The notes beneath the pieces were generated by a model, which was given only the letters and a program-made list of their open reading frames with translations, made no database searches and was not told where the DNA came from. Source: Methylomonas sp. UP202 (GTDB taxonomy: Bacteria; Pseudomonadota; Gammaproteobacteria; Methylococcales; Methylomonadaceae). Taken from it: a DNA stretch of 64,000 nucleotides. The stretch lies in contig NZ_CP123897.1 of NCBI RefSeq assembly GCF_029910655.1, positions 5,462,924 through 5,526,923 of the forward strand, given 5' to 3'. Each line of letters begins with the position of its first letter. Within the stretch, counting starts at the first letter, position 1. A program made the translations under genes and the position numbers. Positions 25,587 to 35,475 of this stretch are shown here, piece after piece.

Positions 25587-25798
25587 AAGTAACCTCGTCC
25601 AAAAAAAGATGCGGCACTGAGGCCGCATTGAGGAAGGATATTAAACTCTTTACCCTTTAGGAGAGGGAGCGCATACAAGAGTTGCACATAGTTTATTGGC
25701 ATCCTCTCGATTTGGAAATGTGACAAATTGCCGCGCGGCAAACTGTCACTCGATCCGCGTCAAAAATTACTTCGCACACGGTTAGGCCGGAATCAATG

Positions 25799-27493
25799 TC
25801 ATTCGGCGCGGTGACGATTGGTCCAGAACGGCAGCGACAACGTTATCAAGCAACCTAACCAGCTCAAGAGTTGCCGGTTATATAAGGTATATTCCAACGC
25901 GACCGGTAAACCTGCGGACAATCCAGGATGGGCCTGGATAAAATCTCGGCCGCCCAAGAAGGCCATAGCTTCTCCAAAGACCATCGCCAAACAGGCTAGC
26001 ATCAGGGAATAAGCGATCAGCGGATCGCGCCGACGACCTAAATTCCAACCGATTAATTGATCGAAAGACAATAGCTGACGATTGATCTTGCCGTGCGCCA
26101 GCCACTGACAAGCCATCAAACCCAGGATACCGAGCGCGGGTATTGCAAACTGTTCGATTGGAAAACTCAAATATCGGCCGTGAAAAGCCAAACCGTATGT
26201 TTTATAGAACGCCAAACCGATAAACAGCATATACGCGGTGCGCAAGATATTGGCCATTCCGAAATCGCCGGCTTTATCGCGTAAAATCGCCGAACAACGA
26301 TACAACAACGCGGCCGCCAAACCGGTATTGGCAAGCGTGATAACCACGGTATAGGCGCGTTGCCAAACGCTATAACTGGTATACCAAAGAAAGTCGGCCA
26401 AACCCACCAAACAGGCGGCAAACACTTGGGCCAACGCCAAAAACAAAATCAAGCGACTAATAGGCAACGTCGCCAGTGAATTTCGAAAAAGCCCAGCCGC
26501 CAACAGCAGCAATAACGAGGCGAGCGCATAAGTAATCGGCCAATCCGGGTTTTCGTAAACCGGTCCGGTCAGCGGAAACACCGGCTCCCTATCGACCGAC
26601 AACAAACCCCAATTGGCGCCGACCACGCCTTCCAGCTCGCTTTTCCAGGGTTGGTTGAAGGCTTCCACGATGTTGTAGTCGAAGCCGTGCCGATTGGCGA
26701 CCTGTATCATGCCGCGAATGAACTTGGCTTCGTTGACCACGCCGGGTACCGCCATGCCCCGTTGCCGCCCGGCGCTGGGCCAGCCCGACTCGCCAATTAA
26801 TATCGGCTTGCCCGGTGCCACGCCGCGCGCTTCGTTTTCGACTTGGCGAACGATCTTTTCCAAATGCTGGGAGGCGTTATCGACCGAAATCGGCTCGTCC
26901 TCCCAATAGGGCAAAATATGGATGGTGATGAAATCCACCTCGGCGAACAACTTGGGATGCTTCATATACATCGACCACACATCGGCGTAAGACACCGGTT
27001 GCTTGACCGCCCGCTTCACCTCGCGGATGTAGCCGATCAGCCGATCCACGTCCAACTCGCCGCGCAGCAGCACCTCGTTACCGACAATCACCCGTTTCAC
27101 CACATCCGGATTGGCGTTGGCGGATTGGATCAACGCATCGACTTCCTTGCGGTTATCCTTATAACCTCCGCCTATCCAGGCGCCTTGTATCATTTTCAAG
27201 CCGGATTTGCGGGCCAAATCCGGCGTCGGCTGCAAACCGCCCAGACTCGAATAGGTGCGGATGGTTTCGGTCTTATCGGCCACCACCTGCAAATCTTCTT
27301 CGACGTGTTCGGCGAGCGGATAAATCTCCTCGAGTGGACTATAGCCCTCGCGGAATGGCGCGAACGACAAACTGCGCAGTTTGCCGGAAGGCACGTCGAT
27401 ACCCGCGTCTTGCGGGCGATTGGACAACCAGTCGTAACCGCCGTGAACGGCAAGTATCAACAATAGGAACAGCAGGATTCTGGAGCTGGGCAT
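25799..27493 (-). CDS. Membrane-bound glycoside hydrolase family 17 protein
   Basis: 564 residues. Short N-terminal anchor (ILLFLLLILAVHGGYDWL), then a GH17 barrel in residues 40-310 with the acid/base Glu in VIVGNEVLLRG and nucleophile Glu in ILIGESGWPSAG. The C-terminal part has about seven hydrophobic spans. Proteins with this build are often labelled beta-1,3- or beta-1,6-glucan synthases or transferases and probably remodel glucans at the inner membrane. It is not in an obvious polysaccharide cluster. Confidence 0.85.
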   Translation of the reverse strand: MPSSRILLFLLLILAVHGGYDWLSNRPQDAGIDVPSGKLRSLSFAPFREGYSPLEEIYPLAEHVEEDLQVVADKTETIRTYSSLGGLQPTPDLARKSGLKMIQGAWIGGGYKDNRKEVDALIQSANANPDVVKRVIVGNEVLLRGELDVDRLIGYIREVKRAVKQPVSYADVWSMYMKHPKLFAEVDFITIHILPYWEDEPISVDNASQHLEKIVRQVENEARGVAPGKPILIGESGWPSAGRQRGMAVPGVVNEAKFIRGMIQVANRHGFDYNIVEAFNQPWKSELEGVVGANWGLLSVDREPVFPLTGPVYENPDWPITYALASLLLLLAAGLFRNSLATLPISRLILFLALAQVFAACLVGLADFLWYTSYSVWQRAYTVVITLANTGLAAALLYRCSAILRDKAGDFGMANILRTAYMLFIGLAFYKTYGLAFHGRYLSFPIEQFAIPALGILGLMACQWLAHGKINRQLLSFDQLIGWNLGRRRDPLIAYSLMLACLAMVFGEAMAFLGGRDFIQAHPGLSAGLPVALEYTLYNRQLLSWLGCLITLSLPFWTNRHRAE

Positions 27494-27722
27494 GATAGCG
27501 ATGAAATCAGTGAAGAAGGCCGGATCGGCTAGTAATTTGCTAGCGTCGTGGAATTATAAAGGGCATTGTTTGGTTTGCGAAAACCGCATCTATCCAAGCG
27601 GCTCCGGTAATAAAGAATTGCTGTACTTTGCCTATGGGTTCTGGTTACAGTATCGCGCTTTTCTAATGTTCTTGGCCGCCACCCGGGTGGCTAGATAGTC
27701 GTCTGCTTTATGAGGTTTTTCT

Positions 27723-29447
27723 ATGCATAAAAAGGTTATCCCCATGCTGTGTGGGGCTCTGCTGCTGCCGTTGTCTCCGCTTGCCCTAGCGGTCGCCGAC
27801 AAGCTGCCGAGCTCGACCAGCGTTAAATTGGGTGCGGCAGAGGAAGTTTGTTCGGAATTTACCGATGCCAAATGGCGTGACGCGCAAGTGATCGACGGTG
27901 TGGAAATACAAGAATCACGGATGTGTAACCCAGATAATCCCGCCGAGGTCGCGGCCTTCGTCAAAGGCACCAACAATATATCGATGGCGACGCTGATGGA
28001 AACTCAGTTGGCCGCCGACGCGCTGACTGTCAGCAACGATATGGACGGCGACGGCGATCCCGACCATTACATCATCAAGCTGGAAATCGCCGAACTGAAC
28101 GGCCATTCGCCCGACATGCGCGAACCGACCACCACTTTCGACATCGCGCCCGGCATTCAACCGACCTTCTGGGTATTCGCGCCGAAAACTCGCGACATGT
28201 CGACGCTGAGTCTTTACGAACCCATTGCCAACCCTCTGCTCAGAGCGCCGTCGCCGACGATCAGGGTCGAGCAGGGCGACATTGTCTGGATCGTACTGGA
28301 AAACAATCATTACTTTCCGCACTCCATCCATTTGCACGGCATCGACCATCCCTACATGGATCATAGCGGCGAAGGCAACGACGGCGTCGGTCAAACCAGC
28401 CAAATGGACGTGCTGCCCGGCCAAAGCAAAACTTACGTGATCAAGCCGCGCCAACCCGGCACGATGTATTACCACTGCCACGTCCAGCCGCATGTCCACA
28501 TTCCGATGGGCTTGCAAGGCATTTTCGTCGTCGAGGAAAACCGGCCGAACAACTGGGTGCAAGTTTTCAACGTCGGCAACGGCCAGGTTCGCCATCCTTC
28601 GGTCGCCGTCAAGGAAAAGTACGCGGCCGAATACGACTTACACTACCAGTCCGCCGACAAGGAATTGCACGAAATGGCTCGGTCGGCCAATGATCCGCGC
28701 CTATTGGCGCGCCGCTTGAATCAGGAATACGACATCACCGATGCCAAGCCGGATTACTTCATGCTGAACGGCCGCTCGTTTCCGTACACCTTGCGGGAAT
28801 CGTTGATTCTGATGGAAGAAAACAAAAAGGTGAAACTGCGGGTTCTCAACGGTCATGAAGAAGCCTTCGCGCTGCACATACACGGCCACAAGCCGATGGT
28901 GACGCACTACGACGGCGTCGATAACGGCCCGTCTTCCTACATCAAACGCGACGTACACGGCATGGTGCCGGCGCAGCGTCTGGATTTGGAACTGAACGGC
29001 GTCGACGACGGCCTGAATAGCTTCGGTCAAGGCGTGTGGATGTTCCACGACCACGTCGAAAAATCGTTCACGACCAACGGCATGGGCGAGGGCGGCGACA
29101 TCAGCTTGGTCGTCTACAAAGGGTTCATGGACGAACGGGGCATACCCAAAGTTCACGGCATGAGTCTGGCGCCTTATTTCACCAAGGAATTCTGGCAAGG
29201 CAAATTTCCGGCCTGGCAAGATTACGACGCCTGGAAAAGTTTAGGCTTGCCGGAAATCACCACTAAAAAGCAGGCCGCTTTCGTGCCGCCCCCGCCGGTA
29301 GCGCCGAAAACCGACGCGACAGCGCAACCGACCGGCTCGGACACGTCGTTCTTCGGTCAACTGTTTAACGGTATTCTGCTTGGCGGCTTGCTGTACGCGG
29401 CTTACATCAACCGCGAACGCATCCTGTCGATGTTCGCCAAAAAATAA
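27723..29447 (+). CDS. Multicopper oxidase, C-terminally anchored
   Basis: 574 residues with a signal peptide (MLCGALLLPLSPLALA) and a C-terminal membrane helix (LFNGILLGGLLYAAYI). Copper motifs: HSIHLHG and YYHCHVQPHVHIPMGL in the first cupredoxin domain, AFALHIHGHKP and WMFHDHVEKSFTTNGMG in the second. The HCH-His-Met type 1 site is in the first domain; the second has HDH without the Cys. This is the layout of two-domain oxidases with the blue copper in domain 1. Substrate unknown; copper handling is likely. Convergent with a second oxidase. Confidence 0.88.
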   Translation: MHKKVIPMLCGALLLPLSPLALAVADKLPSSTSVKLGAAEEVCSEFTDAKWRDAQVIDGVEIQESRMCNPDNPAEVAAFVKGTNNISMATLMETQLAADALTVSNDMDGDGDPDHYIIKLEIAELNGHSPDMREPTTTFDIAPGIQPTFWVFAPKTRDMSTLSLYEPIANPLLRAPSPTIRVEQGDIVWIVLENNHYFPHSIHLHGIDHPYMDHSGEGNDGVGQTSQMDVLPGQSKTYVIKPRQPGTMYYHCHVQPHVHIPMGLQGIFVVEENRPNNWVQVFNVGNGQVRHPSVAVKEKYAAEYDLHYQSADKELHEMARSANDPRLLARRLNQEYDITDAKPDYFMLNGRSFPYTLRESLILMEENKKVKLRVLNGHEEAFALHIHGHKPMVTHYDGVDNGPSSYIKRDVHGMVPAQRLDLELNGVDDGLNSFGQGVWMFHDHVEKSFTTNGMGEGGDISLVVYKGFMDERGIPKVHGMSLAPYFTKEFWQGKFPAWQDYDAWKSLGLPEITTKKQAAFVPPPPVAPKTDATAQPTGSDTSFFGQLFNGILLGGLLYAAYINRERILSMFAKK

Positions 29448-29455
29448 TGCTGCAC

Positions 29456-29480
29456 GGCTCCGAGCGCCTCGCTCGGAGCC
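29456..29480. terminator. Hairpin between convergent multicopper oxidase genes
   Basis: GGCTCCGAGCG and CGCTCGGAGCC with a short loop, 9 bases after one stop and 10 before the other. Symmetric, so may serve both strands; T-run lacking. Confidence 0.5.
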
Positions 29481-29489
29481 GCTCCCGCT

Positions 29490-31142
29490 TCAATAAACGT
29501 AAAACTGCCGCATCATCCCCAAATCCTCGTGCTCGAGGTTATGGCAGTGGTAAAGAAACAAGCCTTTATAATCCTGAAACGGTTTGGCGATTTCCACGAC
29601 TTCTCCCGGCATCACCAGCACCGTATCTTTCCAACCGCTGTCGATAAATCCGTCCTTGACGCTGGCGTAGCCATCGGTATCGGCGGCATGTCGGGACAGA
29701 ATCTGATATTGCTGGCCGTGTAGATGAATCGGATGGGCCATATTCATCATCGCTCCGCCCATTCCCCCCATATCATGCTCGGGGTTCGGATCTGCGTCGC
29801 CTCCATGCCGCATACCGCCCATCATACCCATGCCGCCACGGTGACCGCCGCCGGGATGGTCGTGAAAAATCCGGATCTTCTTGATCGATCCCAACGGCAC
29901 TTTCTCGGCTTCCACGACCCTGTCCATCGCAAACGACATGCCGTTCAATAGCGGCCGCATCGGCTGCATCGAAAGCGCGATCGGCAGCGGGCTATCGGCA
30001 TTGTCGGTGTCGGCGGCGGTCAAGCGCCGGAACGGCACCAGTTTTTCCGGCAATTTCGGCGAATCGGAGACTTTTTCGGTAACTTCGAATACCGCGATTG
30101 GAAATTTAGCGCCTTGGTGTATACCGCCGTGCATCATGCCTCCGTGCCCCATCCGTTCGTACATCGCCGGCATCGCCCCTCTGTACGGCAGACTATATAG
30201 CGTCAATTTCGATCCGACCGCGCGGCCGCTGAAGTCCAGCCACAAATCGATACGCTCGCCCGGCGCCAACATCAGATAGGGCCGGGTTTCCGGCCGGGCC
30301 AGTAAACCGGCGTCGGTAGCGATGGCGGTCAGCGGCGTGCCGTCGTCCCAGCCCAGCTTATAAATTCGGGAATTGGACCCGTTCAAGGCCCTGAACCGAT
30401 AGGCCCTGGATTTGACTTGAAACCCGGCGTTCGGCTTGCCGTTGACTAGAATCGTATCGCCGAGAAAGCCCATCATCCGTTGCGGCATGCAGTGTACATA
30501 ACGGAGCTGGTTGCGGTTGTCGAAGTTTCGATCTTGTATCACCAGCGGTAGGTCGTAGTCCCCGTCCGGCAAATCCAACTTGGCTTCCTCGACGTCCCGG
30601 ACCACGATCAACCCCGACAATCCCCGATAGACCTGCTCGGCGGTCAGATTATGCGCGTGCGAGTGGTAAAAACTGGTGCCGGCCGGGTTACGTACTTCGA
30701 ACTCGTACACATACTGCTCGCCCGGCGCTATCGTATACATCGGGTGGCCGTCGCTGCTTTGCGGAACATGCAAGCCGTGCCAATGTATGATTGTGGCCTC
30801 GCTAAGCTGATTGGTGAAATAAACCCGTACTTTCTGGCCCTGCTGGAGGTTCAAAATCGGCCCAAGGTAGTTGTTGGGCAATTGCACGAGGCTATTCGCC
30901 GGGCCCTTGCGCACAGTGCCGAAAAATTTCTGCACCGCCGTCTCCGGTCCTTGGTTCAATATCTCGACCCGAGCGAGCTTGGCCGTGAAGTCCAGCTCGA
31001 CGTCCGGATGGAAACCGGCCGTCGGGGCATTTCGAAGCGTCTCGGCACTCACCCATCGCGGACAAGCCGCCCACGCACCGCCCAGGGCGGAATACTTTAA
31101 AAACCGGCGTCTGCCGGCGTCGATAGACATGGATGTACCCAT
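29490..31142 (-). CDS. Multicopper oxidase, Tat-exported, CopA/CueO-like
   Basis: 550 residues; start ATG 31142 has GGAAGGGGGGAACTC before it. Twin-arginine signal GRRRFLKYSALGGAWA. Copper ligands in IIHWHGLHVP, SFYHSHAHNL, HPIHLHGQQY and LFLYHCHNLEHEDLGMM. A Met/His/Gly-rich insert (GMGMMGGMRHGGD, MGGMGGAMMNM) just before the third site is of the kind that binds extra copper in CueO-like enzymes. Probably oxidises Cu(I) in the periplasm. The neighbour on the right is divergent. Confidence 0.92.
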   Translation of the reverse strand: MGTSMSIDAGRRRFLKYSALGGAWAACPRWVSAETLRNAPTAGFHPDVELDFTAKLARVEILNQGPETAVQKFFGTVRKGPANSLVQLPNNYLGPILNLQQGQKVRVYFTNQLSEATIIHWHGLHVPQSSDGHPMYTIAPGEQYVYEFEVRNPAGTSFYHSHAHNLTAEQVYRGLSGLIVVRDVEEAKLDLPDGDYDLPLVIQDRNFDNRNQLRYVHCMPQRMMGFLGDTILVNGKPNAGFQVKSRAYRFRALNGSNSRIYKLGWDDGTPLTAIATDAGLLARPETRPYLMLAPGERIDLWLDFSGRAVGSKLTLYSLPYRGAMPAMYERMGHGGMMHGGIHQGAKFPIAVFEVTEKVSDSPKLPEKLVPFRRLTAADTDNADSPLPIALSMQPMRPLLNGMSFAMDRVVEAEKVPLGSIKKIRIFHDHPGGGHRGGMGMMGGMRHGGDADPNPEHDMGGMGGAMMNMAHPIHLHGQQYQILSRHAADTDGYASVKDGFIDSGWKDTVLVMPGEVVEIAKPFQDYKGLFLYHCHNLEHEDLGMMRQFYVY

Positions 31143-31380
31143 GAGTTCCCCCCTTCCTCGTTGTGATTGGCTTAATCGATAAGCTCTCGTTATTGACGCC
31201 GACCATACTCTTTTTCCTACCCCTAAACAACGCCCTATTACTCCAACCGAGTCCCTTACCGCGAAAGGTCACAATCCGGATTTGGGTGTTAGAATGCTCG
31301 GCTGGGGGCGATCTCTAATCACCGGCCGCGCGGCAAAGCGCCCATCGCGGCGGTGCCGGAATCTAAGCAAAGAGGAAATT

Positions 31381-34011
31381 ATGCGTAACTGGAAACTGTT
31401 ACCCGCGTTCGTGGCGGCGACCTTGGTCGCCGTTGTCGTGTCATACGTCGCGTTTTACTTCGTGTTTCTCGATTTTTTTGTCGATTTGTGGTGGTTTCGT
31501 TCGCTGGAATTCGAACCCTATTTTTGGCTGAGATTACTTTATCGCTTCATCTTCTCCGGTGCCGTGACGGTATTCTTCTTCGCCGTCTTCATGTTCCATT
31601 TCTGGATCGCCTCCCGCTACCTGGGCCTAAATCCACCCGACGAGGTGCTGCTCGACGACGGCAAACGTAAGCGCTTCCAACGCTTCGCCGAAATCTTCAT
31701 GAGCGGCTCGACCAAGATCTACACGCCGGTATCCCTGCTACTGGCGATCGCGATCGCGGTACCGTTCTATCTGCAATGGGAACAAGCCTTGCTGTTTTTT
31801 TTCGGCAACGCGTCGGGCGTCATCGATCCGGTTTACGGCAACGACGTCAGCTTTTACATGTTTGCCTACCCGATCTACATACTGATTCAGAAAGAGTTGC
31901 TGATCACCGCCACTCTAGTGTTGGCGGCCACCGGCGTGCTCTATTGGCTGGAGCACATCTTCGTTCCCAACCAGAGCAAGGAATTCCCGCTTGGCGCGAA
32001 AATCCATCTGGGCGCACTGTTCCTGTTCGTCGTTGCTTTCGTGATCTGGGGATATTTGCTGGAGCGTTTCTCGCTACTGTACGTGGACAGCAACGAACCG
32101 GTGTTTTTCGGCCCCGGCTTCGTTGAGTTGCACTATCAGCTGCCGCTGATCTGGCTGGAAATCTTCTTCGTGGTAGCGATCGCCGCAGCCGCGCTGTTCT
32201 ACGTGTTTTCCGAACGCCATCGCAGCAAGGTGCCGGCGGTGCTGGCGACCTTGGGTTTACTGAGCGTGGGCGGCTTGAAACACACGCATTCTATTCCCGA
32301 GATGATCGAGAAATTCATCGTCAAGCCCAATTTTACGCGTACCGAAAGCGAATCGATGTTGAGTAACATCGACGCCACGTTGGCGGCATACGACCTGAAC
32401 AATATCAAAACTATTGATTTTCAGGTCAATCTGGACGCCACCAAGGACATCGAAGAGTGGTCGACCAAAAAGCATTTCGAAAATATTCCGGTTTGGGACC
32501 GCGAATTTTTGATCGACAGTTACATGCAATTGCAAGGCATACGGCCGTATTACGTGTTTCCGACCGTTGACGAGGATCGATATTTCATCAACGGCCATCA
32601 TCAACAAGTCAATCTGGCCGCACGCGAGGTCAATATCGAACGCCTGCCCAAGGAAGCGCAAAACTGGGAAAACAAACACTTGCGCTATACGCACGGTTAT
32701 GGCGCGGTGATTTCGCCGGCCGCTCAAGATGCCGGCATCCCTATCGTTTGGTATTTGCGCGACCTGAACATGAGTTCCGAAGTTGGCTTCTCGGTCACGC
32801 ACCCGGATATTTACTACGGTCAGGAAAAGTATCAATACGCGATCGTACCGAACAATTTAACGGTCAAGGACATTTCCAGCTCGCGCGACAGCAGCAACTA
32901 CGAAGGCAAATCCGGCATCCCGATTCCATCGTATTTTCGGAAAATGTTGCTGGCGTTTTATTTGCGGGACGAAAAGATCTTTTTCTCGCCGAACATTTCC
33001 AACCAAAGCAAGGTATTGATCCGCCGCAATATCGACGAGCGGATTACCGCACTGACGCCGTTCCTGCATCTGGATAAAGATCCCTATCTGGTCGTCGACA
33101 AAGACCGGCTCTATTGGATTCAGGACGCTTACACGCTATCCAATTACTATCCGGTCTCCAAGCCGGCCGCCGACGATTATTTGGACGGCAAGCATAAATT
33201 CAATTACATTCGCAATTCGGTGAAAATCGTTGTCGACGCCTATGACGGCGACGTCGATTACTACATCTCCGATCCCAAAGATCCGATTATCGCCGCCTAT
33301 AATCGGGCATATCCAGGGCTATTCAAAAAGCTCAAGGATATGCCGGACCAACTGCTGCAACATTTGCGTTATCCGCGCGATCTGTACTACATGCAGATGA
33401 AGATCTACGCAAAGTATCATCAGCGCAGCCCGGAGCTTTTCTACGAGCAGGCCGAAACCTGGGAATACGCTAGCGTGGACGGCCAATCGGTGTTGCCTTA
33501 TTTCATTACGATGGACTTCGACCGCTGTAACGACGAAGAAGAATTCGTCATGATCAATCCAATGACGCCGGTGCACAGAGACAATTTGAGCATGGTAGGC
33601 GTTGCCGGCACGATGGACCCGATCAATTGCGATCACAGCTACCAACCCGGCTTGACTATATTCAAGTTTCCCAAAGCGGTCCAGGTCAACGGTCCATCCC
33701 AGGTCAATGCGCTGATCGACCAAAATCCGGAAATCGCCGCCCAATTCACGCTATGGAACCAACAAGGCTCCGAAGTTCGGAAAGGCCGTATGGTGATATT
33801 GCCGATGGGCAATTCGATATTGTATGTGCAGCCGATTTATATGTTGGCGACCAAAACCCGGATACCGGAACTGGCCAGGGTCATCGTTTCGATCGGCAAT
33901 CAAGTGGTAATGGATAAAACTCTGCTGGCGGCCTTCAGCCGAATGAAAGACTTGTTCGTCAAAGGTGCCAGCGGTTCGTCTTCCGGCACCTCGGGCGATG
34001 AAACGAAATAG
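31381..34011 (+). CDS. UPF0182 family membrane protein
   Basis: 876 residues from ATG 31381, preceded by AGAGGAAATT. Seven or so hydrophobic spans occupy residues 5-300 (for example AFVAATLVAVVVSYVAFYFV), followed by a large soluble domain with the family's conserved stretches WDREFLIDSYMQLQGIRPYY and LRYTHGYGAVISPA. The size and order match UPF0182. Function is unknown in all members. Convergent with the Rsd/AlgQ-like gene. Confidence 0.93.
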   Translation: MRNWKLLPAFVAATLVAVVVSYVAFYFVFLDFFVDLWWFRSLEFEPYFWLRLLYRFIFSGAVTVFFFAVFMFHFWIASRYLGLNPPDEVLLDDGKRKRFQRFAEIFMSGSTKIYTPVSLLLAIAIAVPFYLQWEQALLFFFGNASGVIDPVYGNDVSFYMFAYPIYILIQKELLITATLVLAATGVLYWLEHIFVPNQSKEFPLGAKIHLGALFLFVVAFVIWGYLLERFSLLYVDSNEPVFFGPGFVELHYQLPLIWLEIFFVVAIAAAALFYVFSERHRSKVPAVLATLGLLSVGGLKHTHSIPEMIEKFIVKPNFTRTESESMLSNIDATLAAYDLNNIKTIDFQVNLDATKDIEEWSTKKHFENIPVWDREFLIDSYMQLQGIRPYYVFPTVDEDRYFINGHHQQVNLAAREVNIERLPKEAQNWENKHLRYTHGYGAVISPAAQDAGIPIVWYLRDLNMSSEVGFSVTHPDIYYGQEKYQYAIVPNNLTVKDISSSRDSSNYEGKSGIPIPSYFRKMLLAFYLRDEKIFFSPNISNQSKVLIRRNIDERITALTPFLHLDKDPYLVVDKDRLYWIQDAYTLSNYYPVSKPAADDYLDGKHKFNYIRNSVKIVVDAYDGDVDYYISDPKDPIIAAYNRAYPGLFKKLKDMPDQLLQHLRYPRDLYYMQMKIYAKYHQRSPELFYEQAETWEYASVDGQSVLPYFITMDFDRCNDEEEFVMINPMTPVHRDNLSMVGVAGTMDPINCDHSYQPGLTIFKFPKAVQVNGPSQVNALIDQNPEIAAQFTLWNQQGSEVRKGRMVILPMGNSILYVQPIYMLATKTRIPELARVIVSIGNQVVMDKTLLAAFSRMKDLFVKGASGSSSGTSGDETK

Positions 34012-34018
34012 ATTGCCT

Positions 34019-34041
34019 CCGCCGGTTGGTTGGACCGGCGG
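34019..34041. terminator. Hairpin between UPF0182 and rsd-like genes
   Basis: CCGCCGGT and ACCGGCGG arms with a seven-base loop, between convergent stop codons. Confidence 0.5.
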
Positions 34042-34054
34042 TAGCGAAGATCGG

Positions 34055-34501
34055 TCAATGCAGCAACATAGAACAAAGCCGGTCTTCAAGTTCCATCCGC
34101 TCGGCTAGATGTTCGCCGAGTTTGGACAGGTCGCTGGCTAAATCGTCGGTCTTGAAATTGCGCCGACCGTCGTCGTAGCGTTCGCTGAACGTCACCGCCG
34201 ACTCGGTGGTATTCGAGTACACCGGATAAATCTTACCTGCGTAAGACAGCAATTCCGACGCACCTTCAGCGTCGCTCAATACGTGCTCGTAGATCCCAAA
34301 ATGACCAAGCGACACGTAATCGATCAGCAGTTGCGAGAATTGGGATAGCATCGGCCTAACCTGACCAGCGTCTCTGAAAGGTTTCATTTCCGCGATTTGG
34401 CAATACAGGGACCAAAGCGCGCTACGTTCCTCGCGCAGGGCTTCAACCCAGTGCAGATGGGTGGATGTGGTTTCGGTCACTGACGAATGGGATGCGATCA
34501 C
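34055..34501 (-). CDS. Rsd/AlgQ family anti-sigma70 regulator
   Basis: 148 residues starting at GTG 34501, chosen because AGGAGA lies seven bases before it; a longer TTG start at 34519 would translate that ribosome site. All-helical: WVEALREERSALWSLYCQIA, then LLIDYVSLGHFGIYEHVL, with YPVYSNTTESAVTFSERYDD as a conserved loop. Members bind the housekeeping sigma factor in stationary phase, and in Pseudomonas AlgQ affects alginate. Confidence 0.88.
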   Translation of the reverse strand: MIASHSSVTETTSTHLHWVEALREERSALWSLYCQIAEMKPFRDAGQVRPMLSQFSQLLIDYVSLGHFGIYEHVLSDAEGASELLSYAGKIYPVYSNTTESAVTFSERYDDGRRNFKTDDLASDLSKLGEHLAERMELEDRLCSMLLH

Positions 34502-34600
34502 GGTACGTCTCCTTTTCAAATTGACGAAGTCTAAATTTAAGTGAGTTATTAATAAGCTTCAACAATCTGTTAATTAATAAAGATAATTTTCTCGAAAAAT

Positions 34601-35440
34601 GTGACCCACTCTGCACCTTACCGCTTTGTTTTTACCGCGCTCGCCTGCGAAGCCAAACCGCTGATCCGCGCCTGGAGTCTGAAAAAGACTTCCGACAGTT
34701 CGGCATTTTCGATGTACACCGGCCCTGCCGGCACCGTGGTCGTCAGCGGTATCGGCAAAACGGCGATGGCCGGCGCGGTGGCGTATGCCTTAGCCCTGCG
34801 GCCGGTAACTAATCCGGTATTGCTTAATCTCGGCGTCGCCGGTCATCCGGAATATCCGATCGGCCACGTCTGTTTGGCCGACAAGGTCGTCGACGCCGAC
34901 ACCGGCCGCTGTTTCTTTCCGCAGCTGCCGTTCGACCTTCTCTGCCCGACCGCCAGCCTGATCACCTCGTCGAAACCGAACACGGCATACCTCCAAGACG
35001 CCTTATATGACATGGAAGCGTCGGCGTTTTACGAAACCGCCGTCCGCTTCGGCAGCAGCGAATTGATCCATTGCTTGAAAATCGTCTCCGACAACCCCGG
35101 TCGATCGATAGCGGCGATTAGCGAAACTCAAGTCGAAAGCTGGATAGGCACTCAAGTGCCGATGATCGAGAACGTACTCGGACAATTACAGGGCTTACGT
35201 CGGCAAATCGCCGTGGGTGGCGGAAACGATTGGTATGACGCTTGTCTGGCTCGTTGGCATTTCAGCGTCAGCAATGCCGGCAAACTGAAGAACCTGCTGG
35301 CTCGGTGGGACCTACTGACAAAACACGCCGAACCCGACTGGGACTCTTCTACGTTGAGAAGCGCCGCCGATGCGTTGAATTGGCTGGAAAATAAATTGGC
35401 GGAGATGCCGTTTTCGTTGCGCGAAACCGACGGGGGATAA
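34601..35440 (+). CDS. Nucleoside phosphorylase / MTAN-like protein
   Basis: 279 residues from GTG 34601. FVFTALACEAKPLIRAW at the N-terminus, VVVSGIGKTAMAGAVAYALA, LNLGVAGHPEYPIGHVCLAD and LYDMEASAFYETAVRFG are the strand and active-site motifs of the purine nucleoside phosphorylase fold; the last contains the ME..A motif that holds the ribose. The C-terminal 80 residues are extra. Hydrolysis or phosphorolysis of an N-glycosidic bond is expected, substrate unknown. Confidence 0.8.
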   Translation: MTHSAPYRFVFTALACEAKPLIRAWSLKKTSDSSAFSMYTGPAGTVVVSGIGKTAMAGAVAYALALRPVTNPVLLNLGVAGHPEYPIGHVCLADKVVDADTGRCFFPQLPFDLLCPTASLITSSKPNTAYLQDALYDMEASAFYETAVRFGSSELIHCLKIVSDNPGRSIAAISETQVESWIGTQVPMIENVLGQLQGLRRQIAVGGGNDWYDACLARWHFSVSNAGKLKNLLARWDLLTKHAEPDWDSSTLRSAADALNWLENKLAEMPFSLRETDGG

Positions 35441-35442
35441 AA

Positions 35443-35467
35443 AACAGGGTGCCAAAGGCACCCTGTT
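35443..35467 (-). terminator. Rho-independent terminator of the small periplasmic protein gene
   Basis: AACAGGGTGCC and GGCACCCTGTT arms with a three-base loop; on the minus strand TTTT follows directly. Nine bases after the minus-strand stop codon. On the plus strand the hairpin is followed by A residues, so it works mainly leftward. Confidence 0.8.
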
Positions 35468-35475
35468 AAAAAACA

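Noticed and set aside
27492..27698. 68-codon plus-strand frame upstream of the multicopper oxidase
   Set aside because: Begins opposite the start of the GH17 gene, has no ribosome site and no likeness to a known protein.
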